A stretch of 64,000 nucleotides of DNA from Dactylosporangium roseum (GTDB lineage: Bacteria; Actinomycetota; Actinomycetes; Mycobacteriales; Micromonosporaceae), in the NCBI RefSeq assembly GCF_025264685.1, contig NZ_CP073721.1:4517001-4581000 (forward strand). Direction: 5' to 3'. This document shows positions 50,522 through 60,991 of this stretch, one piece after another (the stretch's first letter is position 1; each line of letters begins with the position of its first letter). The translations under genes were made by a program, and so were the position numbers. The notes under the pieces were generated by a model. That model saw only the letters and a list, made by a program, of their open reading frames with translations, ran no database searches and was not told the DNA's origin.

Positions 50522-51259
50522 CCGCGCGCCCGTCGGGGACAGGCGGATCCGGGCCTGCTCCCGCAGGACGCCGCGCTCGAACTCCAGTGCCTGTCCGCCC
50601 CAGAACGCCGCCAGGTCGAACGAGCCGTCGCGCTCAAACACCGTGTCCGTCACCGTGACCGCCGTCGCGCGGTCCACCCGGTACGTCCGGACGCTGCCGC
50701 CGACCCGGCCCACCAGATACCAGGAGCCGGTCTTCAGCACCAGGCCCAGCGGCTCGACCGTGCGGACGACCTCCTCCCGGCGCCGGTAGGTCAGGACCAC
50801 CACCCGGTCCTCCCACACGGCCCGCGCCAGCTCGGCCAGCAGCGGCGGCGGGTCCGCGTCCCGGAACCAGCCCGGCACGTCGAGATGGAACCGCTGGCGG
50901 GCGCGGGACGAGGCGTCGCGCAGCGTGGCGGGCAGCGCCGCGACCACCTTCAACTGCGCCGCGGCGAGGGACTCACCGAGCCCCATGTCCCGCACCGGGC
51001 CGGGCAGTCCCGACAGGAACAGCGCCTCGGCCTCGGCGCGGCTCAGCCCGGTGAGCCTGGTGCGGTACCCGTCGAGCAGCCGGTAGCCGCCGGCCCGGCC
51101 CTGCTCGGCGTAGACCGGCACGCCGGCCGCCGACAGGGCCAGGATGTCGCGGTAGATGGTGCGCTCGGAGACCTCGAGCTGCTCGGCGAGCTCGCCCGCG
51201 GTCATCGTGCCGCCCGACTGGAGCAGCAGGACCAGCGAGATGAGGCGGGACACGCGCAC
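50297..51259 (-). CDS. YafY/PafC-type WYL-domain regulator
   Basis: 320 residues. An HTH_11 domain starts the protein (LVLLLQSGGTMTAGELAEQLEVSERTIYRDILAL). The WYL domain lies about 140-215, with the WYL-like SWYLVGRVGGSVRTYRVDR and upstream RRREEVVRTVEPLGLVLKTG. A WCX C-terminal extension follows. Such proteins sense nucleic acids or small ligands and control DNA damage or local genes. TAAGGT at 51266-51271 is 6 nt before GTG 51259, suggesting its own promoter although an SDR gene lies 19 bp upstream on the same strand. Confidence 0.93.
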   Translation of the reverse strand: MRVSRLISLVLLLQSGGTMTAGELAEQLEVSERTIYRDILALSAAGVPVYAEQGRAGGYRLLDGYRTRLTGLSRAEAEALFLSGLPGPVRDMGLGESLAAAQLKVVAALPATLRDASSRARQRFHLDVPGWFRDADPPPLLAELARAVWEDRVVVLTYRRREEVVRTVEPLGLVLKTGSWYLVGRVGGSVRTYRVDRATAVTVTDTVFERDGSFDLAAFWGGQALEFERGVLREQARIRLSPTGARLLRHTVEALAARAVDEQAATPGADGWVVVTLPVESVAVARTQLLGLGPEVEVLDPPELRDLMRAAAVRMTELYR

Positions 51260-51278
51260 CTTCAGACCTTACCGGCCG

Positions 51279-52193
51279 TCACCGGTAGCCGGTCGGGTCG
51301 GCGGGCCGGTCGGGCTCCACGACCTCGGTGTAGTACCGCATCCAGTCCGGCCGGCTGCCGTCGAGGTCGGTGAAGCCGTACACCCGGGCGAGCCCGCCGC
51401 TGGACAGCGACTGCCCGTTGAAGCGGTGGACGTCGGGGTCGGCGGCCAGGGCGGCGACCGCGCGGCCGACGAACGCCGGGGACTCCGACATGACGAAGTG
51501 CGGCTGCTGCTCCGTGGCGTCCTGCCAGTTGGCCTCGGTGACGCCGTAGTGCTCGAGCATCAGCTCGGAGCGCAGCCAGCCGGGCGTGAGCGCGACCGCG
51601 GTGGCGCCGAACGCCTTCAGCTCGTGCGCCTGCGCGAAGGCCATGCGGAGGTTCGACGCCTTCGCCAGGTCGTAGAAGAACGACACTCGGTAGTTGGCCG
51701 CGTTGTGCTCGGCGGTGCCGTCGGTCATCTCGACGACCAGGCCGCCGGGGCGGCGGATGAGCAGCGGCAGGGCGAAATGGCTGGTGATGATGTGCGTGTC
51801 GACGGCCAGGCGCAGGATGTGCAGTCCGGTGCCGAGGTCGTGCTCCCACAGCTTCTGATCCCAGCCGAACAGCCCCTCGGCGCCCCAGATGTCGTTGACG
51901 AGGACGTCGAGGCGGCCCTGCTCGGTGTCGATCCGCTCGACCAGCGCGCGGACCTGCTCGGGCACGAGGTGGTCGGCCTGGACCGCGATCCCGGTGCCGC
52001 CGGCCGCGGTCACGAGCTCGGCGGTTTCCTCGACGGTCTCCGGGCGGCCGCTCTCGGACCGCTGGGCGCGGGTGGTCCGGGCGGTGGCGTAGACGGTGGC
52101 GCCCGCCGCGCCGAGCTGCACCGCGATCTGCCGCCCGGCGCCCCGGCTCGCGCCGGCGACGAGGGCGACCTTGCCTGCCAAGGGTCGTGTCAT
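51279..52193 (-). CDS. Short-chain dehydrogenase/reductase
   Basis: 304 residues. Cofactor loop GASRGAGRQIAVQLG, with Arg after the first Ser suggesting NADP. The active site is intact: Ser-region EMTDGTAEHN and Tyr-Lys in YDLAKASNLRMAF. LTPGWLRSELMLEHYGV and the long C-terminal part up to WMRYYTEVVEP fit the longer SDRs of actinomycetes. ATG 52193 gives a standard N-terminus. It is followed closely by the WYL regulator, likely functional partners. Substrate unknown. Confidence 0.92.
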   Translation of the reverse strand: MTRPLAGKVALVAGASRGAGRQIAVQLGAAGATVYATARTTRAQRSESGRPETVEETAELVTAAGGTGIAVQADHLVPEQVRALVERIDTEQGRLDVLVNDIWGAEGLFGWDQKLWEHDLGTGLHILRLAVDTHIITSHFALPLLIRRPGGLVVEMTDGTAEHNAANYRVSFFYDLAKASNLRMAFAQAHELKAFGATAVALTPGWLRSELMLEHYGVTEANWQDATEQQPHFVMSESPAFVGRAVAALAADPDVHRFNGQSLSSGGLARVYGFTDLDGSRPDWMRYYTEVVEPDRPADPTGYR

Positions 52194-52324
52194 GCCGTAA
52201 ACGGTGCCAGGAAAACCTGACAACCCGCGTCATGGTTTTCGGCACCGTCGTGCCGGCGGCCGTACGGCACCGCTCGTCACGCGGCCCGGCCGCCGTGCTG
52301 CTAGGCTCGCTCGCCGCGGGCGCG

Positions 52325-52651
52325 TCACACGGCGGTGTCGGCCAGCGACGAGTGGATGGTGAACACCCGGTCGAGTCCGGTGATCTGGAAGATCCGCAGC
52401 AGCCGGGCGTGCGGCACCACGAGCTCCACGACCCCGCCCGCCTCGACGAGTCGCTTGTGCACGCTGATGAGCACCCCGAGGGTGGTCGAGTCGAGGAACC
52501 CCACGTCGGTGAGGTCGACGACCACCGTCCGGGCGCCGTCGTCGACGAGCTGGTGCAGATAGCTGCGCAGCTCAGGGGCGGTGGCGACGTCGAGCTCGCC
52601 GCTCGCCTGCACGACGGCGCACTGCCCGTCGACCGTCGAGGTGACCTGCAT
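52325..52651 (-). CDS. Anti-anti-sigma factor (STAS)
   Basis: 108 residues: CAVVQASGELDVATAPELRSYL, RTVVVDLTDVGFLDSTTLGVLISVHKRL with the phosphorylatable Ser in LDSTTLG, and RIFQITGLDRVFTIHSSL. This is a textbook RsbV/SpoIIAA-like protein. The anti-sigma kinase gene 65 bp upstream on the same strand is its natural partner. No sigma factor gene is adjacent. Confidence 0.95.
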   Translation of the reverse strand: MQVTSTVDGQCAVVQASGELDVATAPELRSYLHQLVDDGARTVVVDLTDVGFLDSTTLGVLISVHKRLVEAGGVVELVVPHARLLRIFQITGLDRVFTIHSSLADTAV

Positions 52652-52716
52652 CCGCCACTGCCCTTCTCGAGACCGATAGTCCGTACGGTCGAATCATACG
52701 GCCGAACGGCCGATTA

Positions 52717-53142
52717 TCACCGATCGGCACTGTCCCAGGTCAGGTGCTTGCTGAACCGCAGCAGTGTCCCCGCGTCCTCGACGGACACCACGTCCAGCCG
52801 CTCCACCAGCGCCGCGACGACGTACAGGCCACGGCCGTGCTCGCTGAGCTCACCACCCGGCAGCTCGCTCGCCGGGACGACCCGGTTCGGATCGAACCCT
52901 CCGCCGTCGTCGGTGACCTCGATGACACACTCGTCGTCGTCGACGCTGACATCGACGTGGTACTGGCTGGCGAGCGACGCGTGCGACACCACGTTGCCGC
53001 ACGCCTCGGTGAGCGCCAACTGGATGTCGTCCCGGCATTCCTGGGTCACCCCCGCGCCGGCCAGCGCACCGTCGAGGGTGCGTCGCGTCACCCCTACCAT
53101 GGCCGCGTCACGCGGCAGGTCGAGCGAGAACTGCAGGCGCAT
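52717..53142 (-). CDS. RsbW-like anti-sigma factor/serine kinase
   Basis: 141 residues, a GHKL ATPase: IQLALTEACGNVVSHAS (N-box), VIEVTDDGGGFDPNRV (G1) and SEHGRGLYVVAALVERL (G2). It should bind a sigma factor and phosphorylate the STAS protein. The ATG at 53142 is annotated. A TTG at 53157 (adds LPQNA) is closer to the strong GGGAGGG sequence and may be the real start. The pair with the following STAS gene forms a partner-switch module. Confidence 0.92.
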   Translation of the reverse strand: MRLQFSLDLPRDAAMVGVTRRTLDGALAGAGVTQECRDDIQLALTEACGNVVSHASLASQYHVDVSVDDDECVIEVTDDGGGFDPNRVVPASELPGGELSEHGRGLYVVAALVERLDVVSVEDAGTLLRFSKHLTWDSADR

Positions 53143-53243
53143 CGCGTTCTGCGGCAAGGTCCCTCCCCTACGGCCGGTTCGATCCGCCTCAGCCGTACCC
53201 ATCGGGCCGCCGTTGCTAACAGACTCCGGCGGCGCACCGGAAA

Positions 53244-53570
53244 ATGTCGTACGCGGCGGGGATGATGTGGGGCGTGCAGATCGAGGTGGTGAGCCTGCGC
53301 CGGAGCGCCGCATCGCTGGCGGCCGCGTTCCCGGGCGCCGCGGTCGTCGACGTGACGTCGAAGGACCCGCAACCGTGGGTGCGACCGAGCCCGCTCCACC
53401 CGCACGGTGGCGTCCCGGCGCCGTTCCCGCCCGGCCGCACCGCCATGTCGGCGACGCCGCTCTCCCCACGCCACGCCGATCCGCCACCACCTGACCGGCA
53501 CCTGGCCCGACGAGCGCGACAACCGTCCGATGTGGACACGGGCCGAGCGGCAGTCGTAGCCGCCGCTTGA
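53244..53570 (+). pseudogene. Broken gene of a conserved actinomycete family (DUF6939-like)
   Basis: Residues 10-70 (VQIEVVSLRRSAASLAAAFP, then DVTSKDPQPWVR and PPGRTAMS) look like the N-terminal half of a conserved actinomycete protein that I recall as DUF6939. After AMS, where intact members continue SVEG.W, the frame becomes Pro/Arg-rich. Another frame nearby reads HLTGTWPDERDNRPMW, which could be a second fragment. The gene appears truncated or frameshifted. It is at the edge of a repeat-rich stretch. Confidence 0.5.
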
Positions 53571-54437
53571 CCAAGGGAGCCTGCGCACGTCCCGACAGCC
53601 GAATCCGTCCCGCGATCCGGGAACGATCTCGTCAAGCGGCGCCGGCCGCACACCCAGCCACGCCCGCGCGATGCCGGCCCACGGTGCCTGTGGCCGCGTC
53701 GCGCGGCGCGTCCGTGCTCCGCGCCCGGCCCGGGTTCCTTGATCGTGGACATCTGGCTGCCCAGGCAGCCCGACGTTTCCCTCGATCCACCAAGGCCGCG
53801 ACGTCGAACCGTGCGGTGGTCCGTCACCCCGGCATTACGCTACGAGACGGTGGCGCACAGTCGCGCGGGTGGTGTCTGTCGCTCATGATCGCCGCTGGAC
53901 CCGGGACGGCGTGTCCGGTCCGCCCGGTCCGCCCGGTCCGCCGGTCCGCCCGGTGTCGAGTGGACGCCTTGTGTCCTCGACGGCTCGCCGGGGTTGCTGA
54001 CATTCCGGACATCTTGGTGCATCGACGGTTTTGGATGCAGTGGGATCTGCGTGATCTTGGAGACTTTTGGCACTCAGAGCAGCAAAAAGTCTCCAGCATC
54101 ACGAGGAACCCGCCCGAACCGCATACCACCTTCCAGCACGACCGAGGCGCAGTGCACCACGCCAGCCGCGGCTACGGCCCGGTTGACATGTCCGCGATCA
54201 GCTCGATCAGGTCGACCGGGAGGTCAGGCGGCCGGGCTCGTCGATGCCGGCCCCTTGGCGTGGTGGTCGCGGAGCCGGTCCGGCTGGTAGGAAACTTGGG
54301 TCCCAGGCCAAGTCTTCCCACTACCTGACACACCTGACCAGTCACCCACATCTTTCCCATGATCAGGGAGTCGAGCGGCATGGCGGCGGATTGCGCCGCA
54401 ACGCGCGCGCCGGCTCGCGGCGCCTGCGGGTGGAGGG
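53571..54437. repeat. Gene-poor stretch of nested palindromes and repeats
   Basis: No supportable gene in 0.87 kb. Contents: an imperfect hairpin with a CTGCCC/GGCAG core near 53745-53800; unit C copy 2 at 53872-53908 (as at 31768); about four GGTCCGCCC-like direct repeats near 53915-53955; palindrome D at 54051-54102 with arms around GGAGACTTTTGG and CAAAAAGTCTCC; a GGTAG...CTACC hairpin near 54287-54327; and the right half of family B at about 54345-54390. It looks like a site of repeated insertion and decay. Confidence 0.7.
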
Positions 54438-54638
54438 TCAGCCGGCCCGGGCGGTCTCGGACAGGTCGCTCATGTCGACGCCGGCCTCGGCGAGCAGCTC
54501 GGCGACACGGCCGATGGTGAGGAAGTCCACGACGTTGTCACCGTGCACGAGACGATACCAGCGGCCGCCGCTCTGGTGGCGGACAACCTCGACGCGCCAC
54601 CGCCCGTCCGGTGTCTGCATCGCCCCGACGACCTTCAT
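54438..54638 (-). CDS. Small conserved hypothetical protein
   Basis: 66 residues: a beta part (MQTPDGRWRVEVVRHQSGGRWYRLVHGDNVVDF) followed by a helix-turn (LTIGRVAELLAEAGVDMSDLSE). Small proteins of this pattern occur widely in actinomycetes, without a known function. TAGCCT at 54645-54650 is 6 nt before ATG 54638, so it is probably leaderless. It has normal codon use for the genome. It survives next to a repeat-rich stretch. Confidence 0.8.
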   Translation of the reverse strand: MKVVGAMQTPDGRWRVEVVRHQSGGRWYRLVHGDNVVDFLTIGRVAELLAEAGVDMSDLSETARAG

Positions 54639-54703
54639 CCGGTGAGGCTAATGCAGGCCGCTGACCAGCGAGAAGGATTGATCACGAACTACACCCGTGT
54701 GGT

Positions 54704-55120
54704 TCACGCGCCCTGTTCGTCGGCGAGCCGGTCCAGGTATCCGGCGAAGCGGTGGCGGTCGGCGGCCTTCCAGCCGGCGGTCAGCTCGTCGAAGACGTCG
54801 CGCTGCCAGGACCGGGCGGCGGCGAGCAGCTCCTCCCCTGCGGGGGTCAGGCGGATCGCGGCCCGGCGGCGGTCGCCCTGCGACTCGCCCCTGGCCAGGT
54901 ATCCGGCGGCGACGGCGGCGCGGACGATCCGGCTGGCGCCCGACTGGTCCAGGCCGAGCCGGTGCGCGACGTCGTTGACGGTCGCCTCGCCGCCGGCGTG
55001 CACCGCCTCGACGGCCATGACGTGCTGGGCGCGCTCGTCGACGGCGCCGGAGGCCCAGCGCCGGGACCAGAACCGCACAAGGCGGAACAGCGCCGGTCCC
55101 CCGTTGACAGGTTCGCTCAC
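54704..55120 (-). CDS. MarR-family regulator
   Basis: 138 residues from GTG 55120. Winged helix EATVNDVAHRLGLDQSGASRIVRAAVAAGYLARGESQGDRRRAAIRLTPAG. TACAGT at 55127-55132 is 6 nt upstream (leaderless). A perfect palindrome at 55137-55149 lies just beyond, between this gene and the divergent VOC gene. It therefore probably represses itself and the VOC gene, responding to a phenolic or other small ligand. Confidence 0.93.
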   Translation of the reverse strand: MSEPVNGGPALFRLVRFWSRRWASGAVDERAQHVMAVEAVHAGGEATVNDVAHRLGLDQSGASRIVRAAVAAGYLARGESQGDRRRAAIRLTPAGEELLAAARSWQRDVFDELTAGWKAADRHRFAGYLDRLADEQGA

Positions 55121-55136
55121 CCGACTACTGTAACGC

Positions 55137-55149
55137 ATGCGAATCGCAT
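55137..55149. promoter_or_regulatory. Perfect palindrome, likely MarR operator
   Basis: ATGCGA-A-TCGCAT at 55137-55149, directly behind the MarR -10 (55127-55132) and 21 bp before the VOC start. Its position would block both promoters. Confidence 0.7.
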
Positions 55150-55169
55150 ATATTTTGGAGGTACCGTCA

Positions 55170-55541
55170 ATGCCTGTGGCACTGCACCACACCATCGTCC
55201 CGGCCGCCGACGCCCCCGTCTCGGCCGCGTTCCTCGCCGCGCTGCTCGGACTGCCGCAGCCGCGGGCCGCCGGGCCGTTCACGGCCGTGGCCGTCAACGA
55301 CGGGCTCACGCTCGACTTCGACGACCGACACGGCGTCCGTCCGGGGCACTACGCGTTTCTCGTCGACGACGTGACGTTCGACGCGGTCCTGGCCCGGCTG
55401 CGCACGGCGGGGACGATCGACTACGGCGCCGGGCCGGAGCACGGCTGGGACCGGCGGACCAACCACCTCGGCGGCGGCCGGGGCGTCTACGTGCGCGATC
55501 CGGACGGGCACAGCTACGAGATCTTCACGGCCGGACCGTAG
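55170..55541 (+). CDS. VOC-family protein
   Basis: 123 residues. ATG 55170 has GGAGG at 55157-55161, 8 nt upstream. The first module starts ALHHTIVPAADAPVSAAFLAALLGLP with a metal His. The second has HYAFLVDDVTFDAVLARLRTAG and GRGVYVRDPDGHSYEIFT with the metal Glu. It is probably a metal-dependent dioxygenase, isomerase or binding protein. Divergent MarR and the palindrome suggest induction by its substrate. Confidence 0.92.
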   Translation: MPVALHHTIVPAADAPVSAAFLAALLGLPQPRAAGPFTAVAVNDGLTLDFDDRHGVRPGHYAFLVDDVTFDAVLARLRTAGTIDYGAGPEHGWDRRTNHLGGGRGVYVRDPDGHSYEIFTAGP

Positions 55542-55572
55542 GCACCCCGGCCATCGCCGCCGGGGACGCGTG

Positions 55573-56772
55573 CTACGCGATCGGCTGAGCCCGGGACAAC
55601 GGGTAGTCCGGCAGGTCGATGCGGCTGGCACGGTCGTCGGCCGCCCACATCTGCAGGCGCATGCCGAGCCGGCTGTTGAGCACGCCGTTGCGCACCCGGG
55701 CTCCCCAGGCGGAGCGCGGCGCGAGGAACCGCCCGGCGGTGTCGCCACCCTTCTGGCACCGCCGGGCGAAGTCTCCCAGCAGCCGCTCGTACCGGGCGAA
55801 CGCGACGGTGTGGCCGGCACCGGCGGCGTGCGCGGTGGCCAGCTCACCGGCGAGGACGTAGGCGCCGATGATCGCCGTCCCGGTGCCCATGCCGCCGATC
55901 GTCGCGCCGGCCGCGGCGTCGCCCAGCAGGGCGACCCGGCCGCGGGACCAGGGCGTGATGTCGACGCGGCAGATCGCGTCGAAGTAGAAGTCCGGCGCCT
56001 CGCGCAGCGCGGCGAGCAGGCGCGGAACCTCCCAGCCCATGCCGGCGAACCGGTCCAGCAGGATCGCGCGCTGCGCCTCGCGGTCGCGGCGGTCGTGCTC
56101 CAGCCGGGGCGACTCGAACGCCACGAACACGCCGGCCCGGGACGGGTCGCGGTGGTCACCGCCGGCGCTGGCCATCCGCCCGGGCTCGTTGTAGAGCAAC
56201 GAGTCGCGCCCGAGGCCCAGGTCGTTGGACATCTCCCAGGTGGCGACGTAGTAGCCGAGATGGCGCACGTACCGCTCCTCGGGGCCGAACGTCAGCCGCC
56301 GCACCCCCGAGTGCACGCCGTCGGCGCCGACCACGAGGTCGAAGGTCCGGCGCAGGCCGCTCGCGAAGGTGACGTCGACCCCGTGCGGGCCGTCGGCCAT
56401 CGCCACGATCCGGTCGCCGAAGCGGTACTCCGTGCCGGCGCGACTGTGCTCGTACAACACCCGCGACAGGTCGAAGCGCGGGACCTCGATCTCGCCGCCG
56501 GCGAAGTCGGCCGGCAGCTCCATGAGCCGGCGCCCCCGGGCGTCGACGAACCGCATCGCCGTGCCGCCGGTCTGGACCGCGCGCAGGTCGTCCAGCACGC
56601 CCATCCGCTCCAGCAGGCCGAGGTGCACCTGGCCGCGGAAGTCGACGGCGTTGCCGCCGGTGCGCAGGGCCGGTGCGATCTCCACGACGGTCGGGCGGAA
56701 GCCGTACCGGCAGAGCCAGTGTGCCAGGGCCGGCCCGGCGATGCTGGCGCCGGAGATCAGGACGGTCTTCAC
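55573..56772 (-). CDS. FAD-dependent monooxygenase
   Basis: 399 residues from GTG 56772, which has GGGGG about 8 nt upstream. FAD motif VLISGASIAGPALAHWLCRYG, DG motif LVVGADGVHSGVRRL, GD motif VALLGDAAAGATIGGMGTGTAI. Similar to the enzyme at 19835-20932 but a separate gene. It is divergent from a TetR gene across a long inverted repeat (56788-56839). Likely a local detoxification or tailoring hydroxylase induced by its substrate. Confidence 0.93.
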   Translation of the reverse strand: MKTVLISGASIAGPALAHWLCRYGFRPTVVEIAPALRTGGNAVDFRGQVHLGLLERMGVLDDLRAVQTGGTAMRFVDARGRRLMELPADFAGGEIEVPRFDLSRVLYEHSRAGTEYRFGDRIVAMADGPHGVDVTFASGLRRTFDLVVGADGVHSGVRRLTFGPEERYVRHLGYYVATWEMSNDLGLGRDSLLYNEPGRMASAGGDHRDPSRAGVFVAFESPRLEHDRRDREAQRAILLDRFAGMGWEVPRLLAALREAPDFYFDAICRVDITPWSRGRVALLGDAAAGATIGGMGTGTAIIGAYVLAGELATAHAAGAGHTVAFARYERLLGDFARRCQKGGDTAGRFLAPRSAWGARVRNGVLNSRLGMRLQMWAADDRASRIDLPDYPLSRAQPIA

Positions 56773-56787
56773 GATCGTGCCCCCTTC

Positions 56788-56839
56788 AAAACTGTGTCCC
56801 ATGGACTCGATTTTTATTGTGTACCATAGACACAGTTTT
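56788..56839. promoter_or_regulatory. Long inverted repeat operator between monooxygenase and TetR
   Basis: AAAACTGTGTCCCATGG (56788-56804) is repeated inverted as CCATAGACACAGTTTT (56824-56839) across 19 nt of AT-rich DNA. Each arm could hold one TetR dimer, or the two arms together a pair, covering both promoters. Confidence 0.75.
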
Positions 56840-56855
56840 TCGCCAGGGGGTATCT

Positions 56856-57539
56856 GTGGACCACGACTTCCTCTGGGACGGCCCCAAGCCGCCGAGCCGC
56901 GGACCGAAGCCGACCCTGACGCTCGAGCGCATCGCCGCCGCGGGCATCGCGCTCGCCGACGCCGAGGGCCTCGGCGCGGTCGCCATGCACCGCGTCGCCG
57001 CCGAGCTGGGCGTCACGAAGATGTCGCTGTACCGGTACGTGCCGGGCAAGGCCGAACTGGTCGCCCTGATGGTGGAGCACGCGATCGGCGCACCGCCGCG
57101 CCTGCCCGCCACCGGCTGGCGGCCCGGCCTGGCGGCATGGGCCCGGAGCCTGCTCGGCGCGTACCTGGCACATCCGTGGACCCTCGAGGCGACCGTCGGG
57201 GCCCGCCCCGTCGGCCCCGTCGAGCTGACCTGGTTGGAGTGCGCGCTGCGCGTGCTCGCGGACACGACGCTGACCGGCCCCGAGCGCCTCGACACGATCG
57301 CGGTGCTCGCCGGACACACGCGCGGCATCGCCCAGCAGGCGAGCCCCGGCCGAAACCCGGAAGAGGATCTCGTCACCGCGATCGCCGCCCCGCTGGCCCG
57401 CCACGGCGACCGCTTCCCGGAGCTGCTGTCGGCGCTGACCGCGACCGGCGACGCGGGCGCCGGCGACCAGGCCTTCGAGTTCGGCCTCACCCTGATCCTC
57501 GACGGCGCCGAGCGGCGGATGGCCACCGGCTCCTCGTGA
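56856..57539 (+). CDS. TetR-family regulator (TetR_C class)
   Basis: 227 residues from GTG 56856 with AGGGGG 5 nt upstream. The helix-turn-helix is AMHRVAAELGVTKMSLYRYVPGKAELVALM, close to classical TetR. The C-terminal half has VLAGHTRGIAQQA, typical of the tetracycline-repressor C domain. It is divergent from the FAD monooxygenase, mirroring tetR-tet(X)-like layouts, and very likely binds the inverted repeat at 56788-56839. Confidence 0.94.
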   Translation: MDHDFLWDGPKPPSRGPKPTLTLERIAAAGIALADAEGLGAVAMHRVAAELGVTKMSLYRYVPGKAELVALMVEHAIGAPPRLPATGWRPGLAAWARSLLGAYLAHPWTLEATVGARPVGPVELTWLECALRVLADTTLTGPERLDTIAVLAGHTRGIAQQASPGRNPEEDLVTAIAAPLARHGDRFPELLSALTATGDAGAGDQAFEFGLTLILDGAERRMATGSS

Positions 57540-57599
57540 CCGCGCGGGCGCGGACGACCTGCGCCGCCGGGTCCAGCAGACCCTCGCGACCCCCTCATA

Positions 57600-57635
57600 G
57601 GTGGCTTTCCGTGGCCCGGGCCACGGAAAGCCACC
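57600..57635. terminator. Perfect 36-bp palindrome between convergent genes
   Basis: A perfect palindrome centred at 57617/57618 (GTGGCCC|GGGCCAC core, with CTTTCC and GGAAAG further out) has no loop bases. It sits between the TetR stop and the copA stop and probably serves both as a terminator. Confidence 0.75.
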
Positions 57636-57659
57636 CAGGACGAGATCGCGGCGACCTGC

Positions 57660-59855
<2,196 letters not shown>

Positions 59856-59863
59856 GGTGTTCC

Positions 59864-60760
59864 TCAGTGGTCCGTCGCAGCGGTGAACTCGGCGGTGTGG
59901 ACCGTGCCGCCGTGCTTGAAGTCGAGATACAGCCGGTACTTGCCCTCGCTCGGCACCTCGGCGGTGAACGTCGTGCCGTCCGGGTGCACGTGGAGGTAGG
60001 CGAGGTCGCCCTCGCGCAGTGCGACGAGGTGGCCGCTGGCACCGAGATACGGCTCCAGGTCGGTCACGGGCCTGCCGTCCCGGCTGACCGTGAAGGTGAG
60101 TTTCGCGGCGGTACCGGCGTGCAGGTCGCCGTCGAGCCGGACGGTGTAGCCGTCGACGGTGGCGGTGTGCGCGGCCTGCGGCAGCGGTTGCGGCCGGTAG
60201 TCGCCGGGCGCGGCGACGTCGGCGCCGAGCGTCAGCCCTTCGGCGCGGGCCGCGGGACGGAAGTCGGCGAAGACCCGGTACTGCCCGGCGGCCGCGACGC
60301 TCAGCGGGACCGTCCACGTGCCGTCCGCGGCGCGCTCCGGGTGCAGGTGCCGATAGCCGGTGAGGTCGCGACGGACGACGATGAGGTGGAGCTCCTTCTC
60401 GTGCTCGACCGCGTACCGCGTGACCGGCCCGCCGTCCGGGCCGGTGACCCGGAAGCGGAACTCCTGGGTGGCGCCGGGCGTGAGCGTCGTCGTCAGCGGG
60501 GTCAGGGTGTAGCCGTCCTCGGTGACCTGGAGGCCGGTCGGCAGGTGGGCTCCTGCGCCCTGGGTGCCGGACCCGTGGCCCTCGGTGTCGTGGCCCTGGG
60601 TGTCGTGGCCCGTGTCCTGGCCGGTGCCCGCGGGCATGTCGTGGGTGGCTTCGGCGACCGGGGCCGCGGTGGGACCGGCGAGCTTGCCGGCCCCGACGGA
60701 TGCGGCGAAGACGGCCGCCAGCCCGGCCGCGAACGCGCCGAGCTTCAGCGGCGTGCGCAT
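59864..60760 (-). CDS. Exported or anchored copper-associated protein with His/Met-rich linker
   Basis: 298 residues. An N-terminal hydrophobic helix (LGAFAAGLAAVFAASVGAG) is a signal or anchor. A His/Asp/Gly/Thr-rich segment (THDMPAGTGQDTGHDTQGHD, about 39-70) could bind copper. Two beta domains follow (EFRFRVTGPDGGPVTRY..HLHPE and LTFTVSRDGRPVTDLEPYLG..YLHVHPD), with HLHP and HVHPDG repeated His motifs. Homologues occur in actinomycete copper operons, with no firm biochemistry. It probably binds or buffers copper outside the membrane. It lies between copZ (2 bp) and copA (8 bp). Confidence 0.85.
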   Translation of the reverse strand: MRTPLKLGAFAAGLAAVFAASVGAGKLAGPTAAPVAEATHDMPAGTGQDTGHDTQGHDTEGHGSGTQGAGAHLPTGLQVTEDGYTLTPLTTTLTPGATQEFRFRVTGPDGGPVTRYAVEHEKELHLIVVRRDLTGYRHLHPERAADGTWTVPLSVAAAGQYRVFADFRPAARAEGLTLGADVAAPGDYRPQPLPQAAHTATVDGYTVRLDGDLHAGTAAKLTFTVSRDGRPVTDLEPYLGASGHLVALREGDLAYLHVHPDGTTFTAEVPSEGKYRLYLDFKHGGTVHTAEFTAATDH

Positions 60761-60762
60761 GA

Positions 60763-60969
60763 TCAGCCCGCCACCGCGTAGCCGGCCTCGTCGACGGCGG
60801 CGCGGACCGCGCGGTCGTCGAGGGGGCCTTCGCTGGTCACGGTGACGGCGCTGGTGGCGAGATCGACCCGGACGTCGCGCACCCCGTCGAGGCGGCGCAG
60901 CTCGCCGCTCACCGCGCCGACGCAGTGGTCGCAGGTCATCCCGGTCACCGTGTATGTCGTCGTCTGCAT
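60763..60969 (-). CDS. copZ: CopZ-type copper chaperone
   Basis: 68 residues, a single HMA domain: YTVTGMTCDHCVGAVSGEL with the CxxC copper site, and AVTVTSEGPLDDRAVRAAVDEAGYAVAG to the end. It binds Cu+ and delivers it to CopA. First gene of the operon. GGGAG is about 8 nt before ATG 60969. The promoter region directly upstream carries two CsoR-type boxes, so expression should rise with copper. Confidence 0.95.
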   Translation of the reverse strand: MQTTTYTVTGMTCDHCVGAVSGELRRLDGVRDVRVDLATSAVTVTSEGPLDDRAVRAAVDEAGYAVAG

Positions 60970-60991
60970 TGTCCGCTCCCTTTCCGATCCC

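Noticed and set aside
53216..53827. 203-residue frame on the minus strand
   Set aside because: Gly/Arg/Ser-rich with no domain, overlapping the DUF6939-like remnant on the other strand and lacking a ribosome site.
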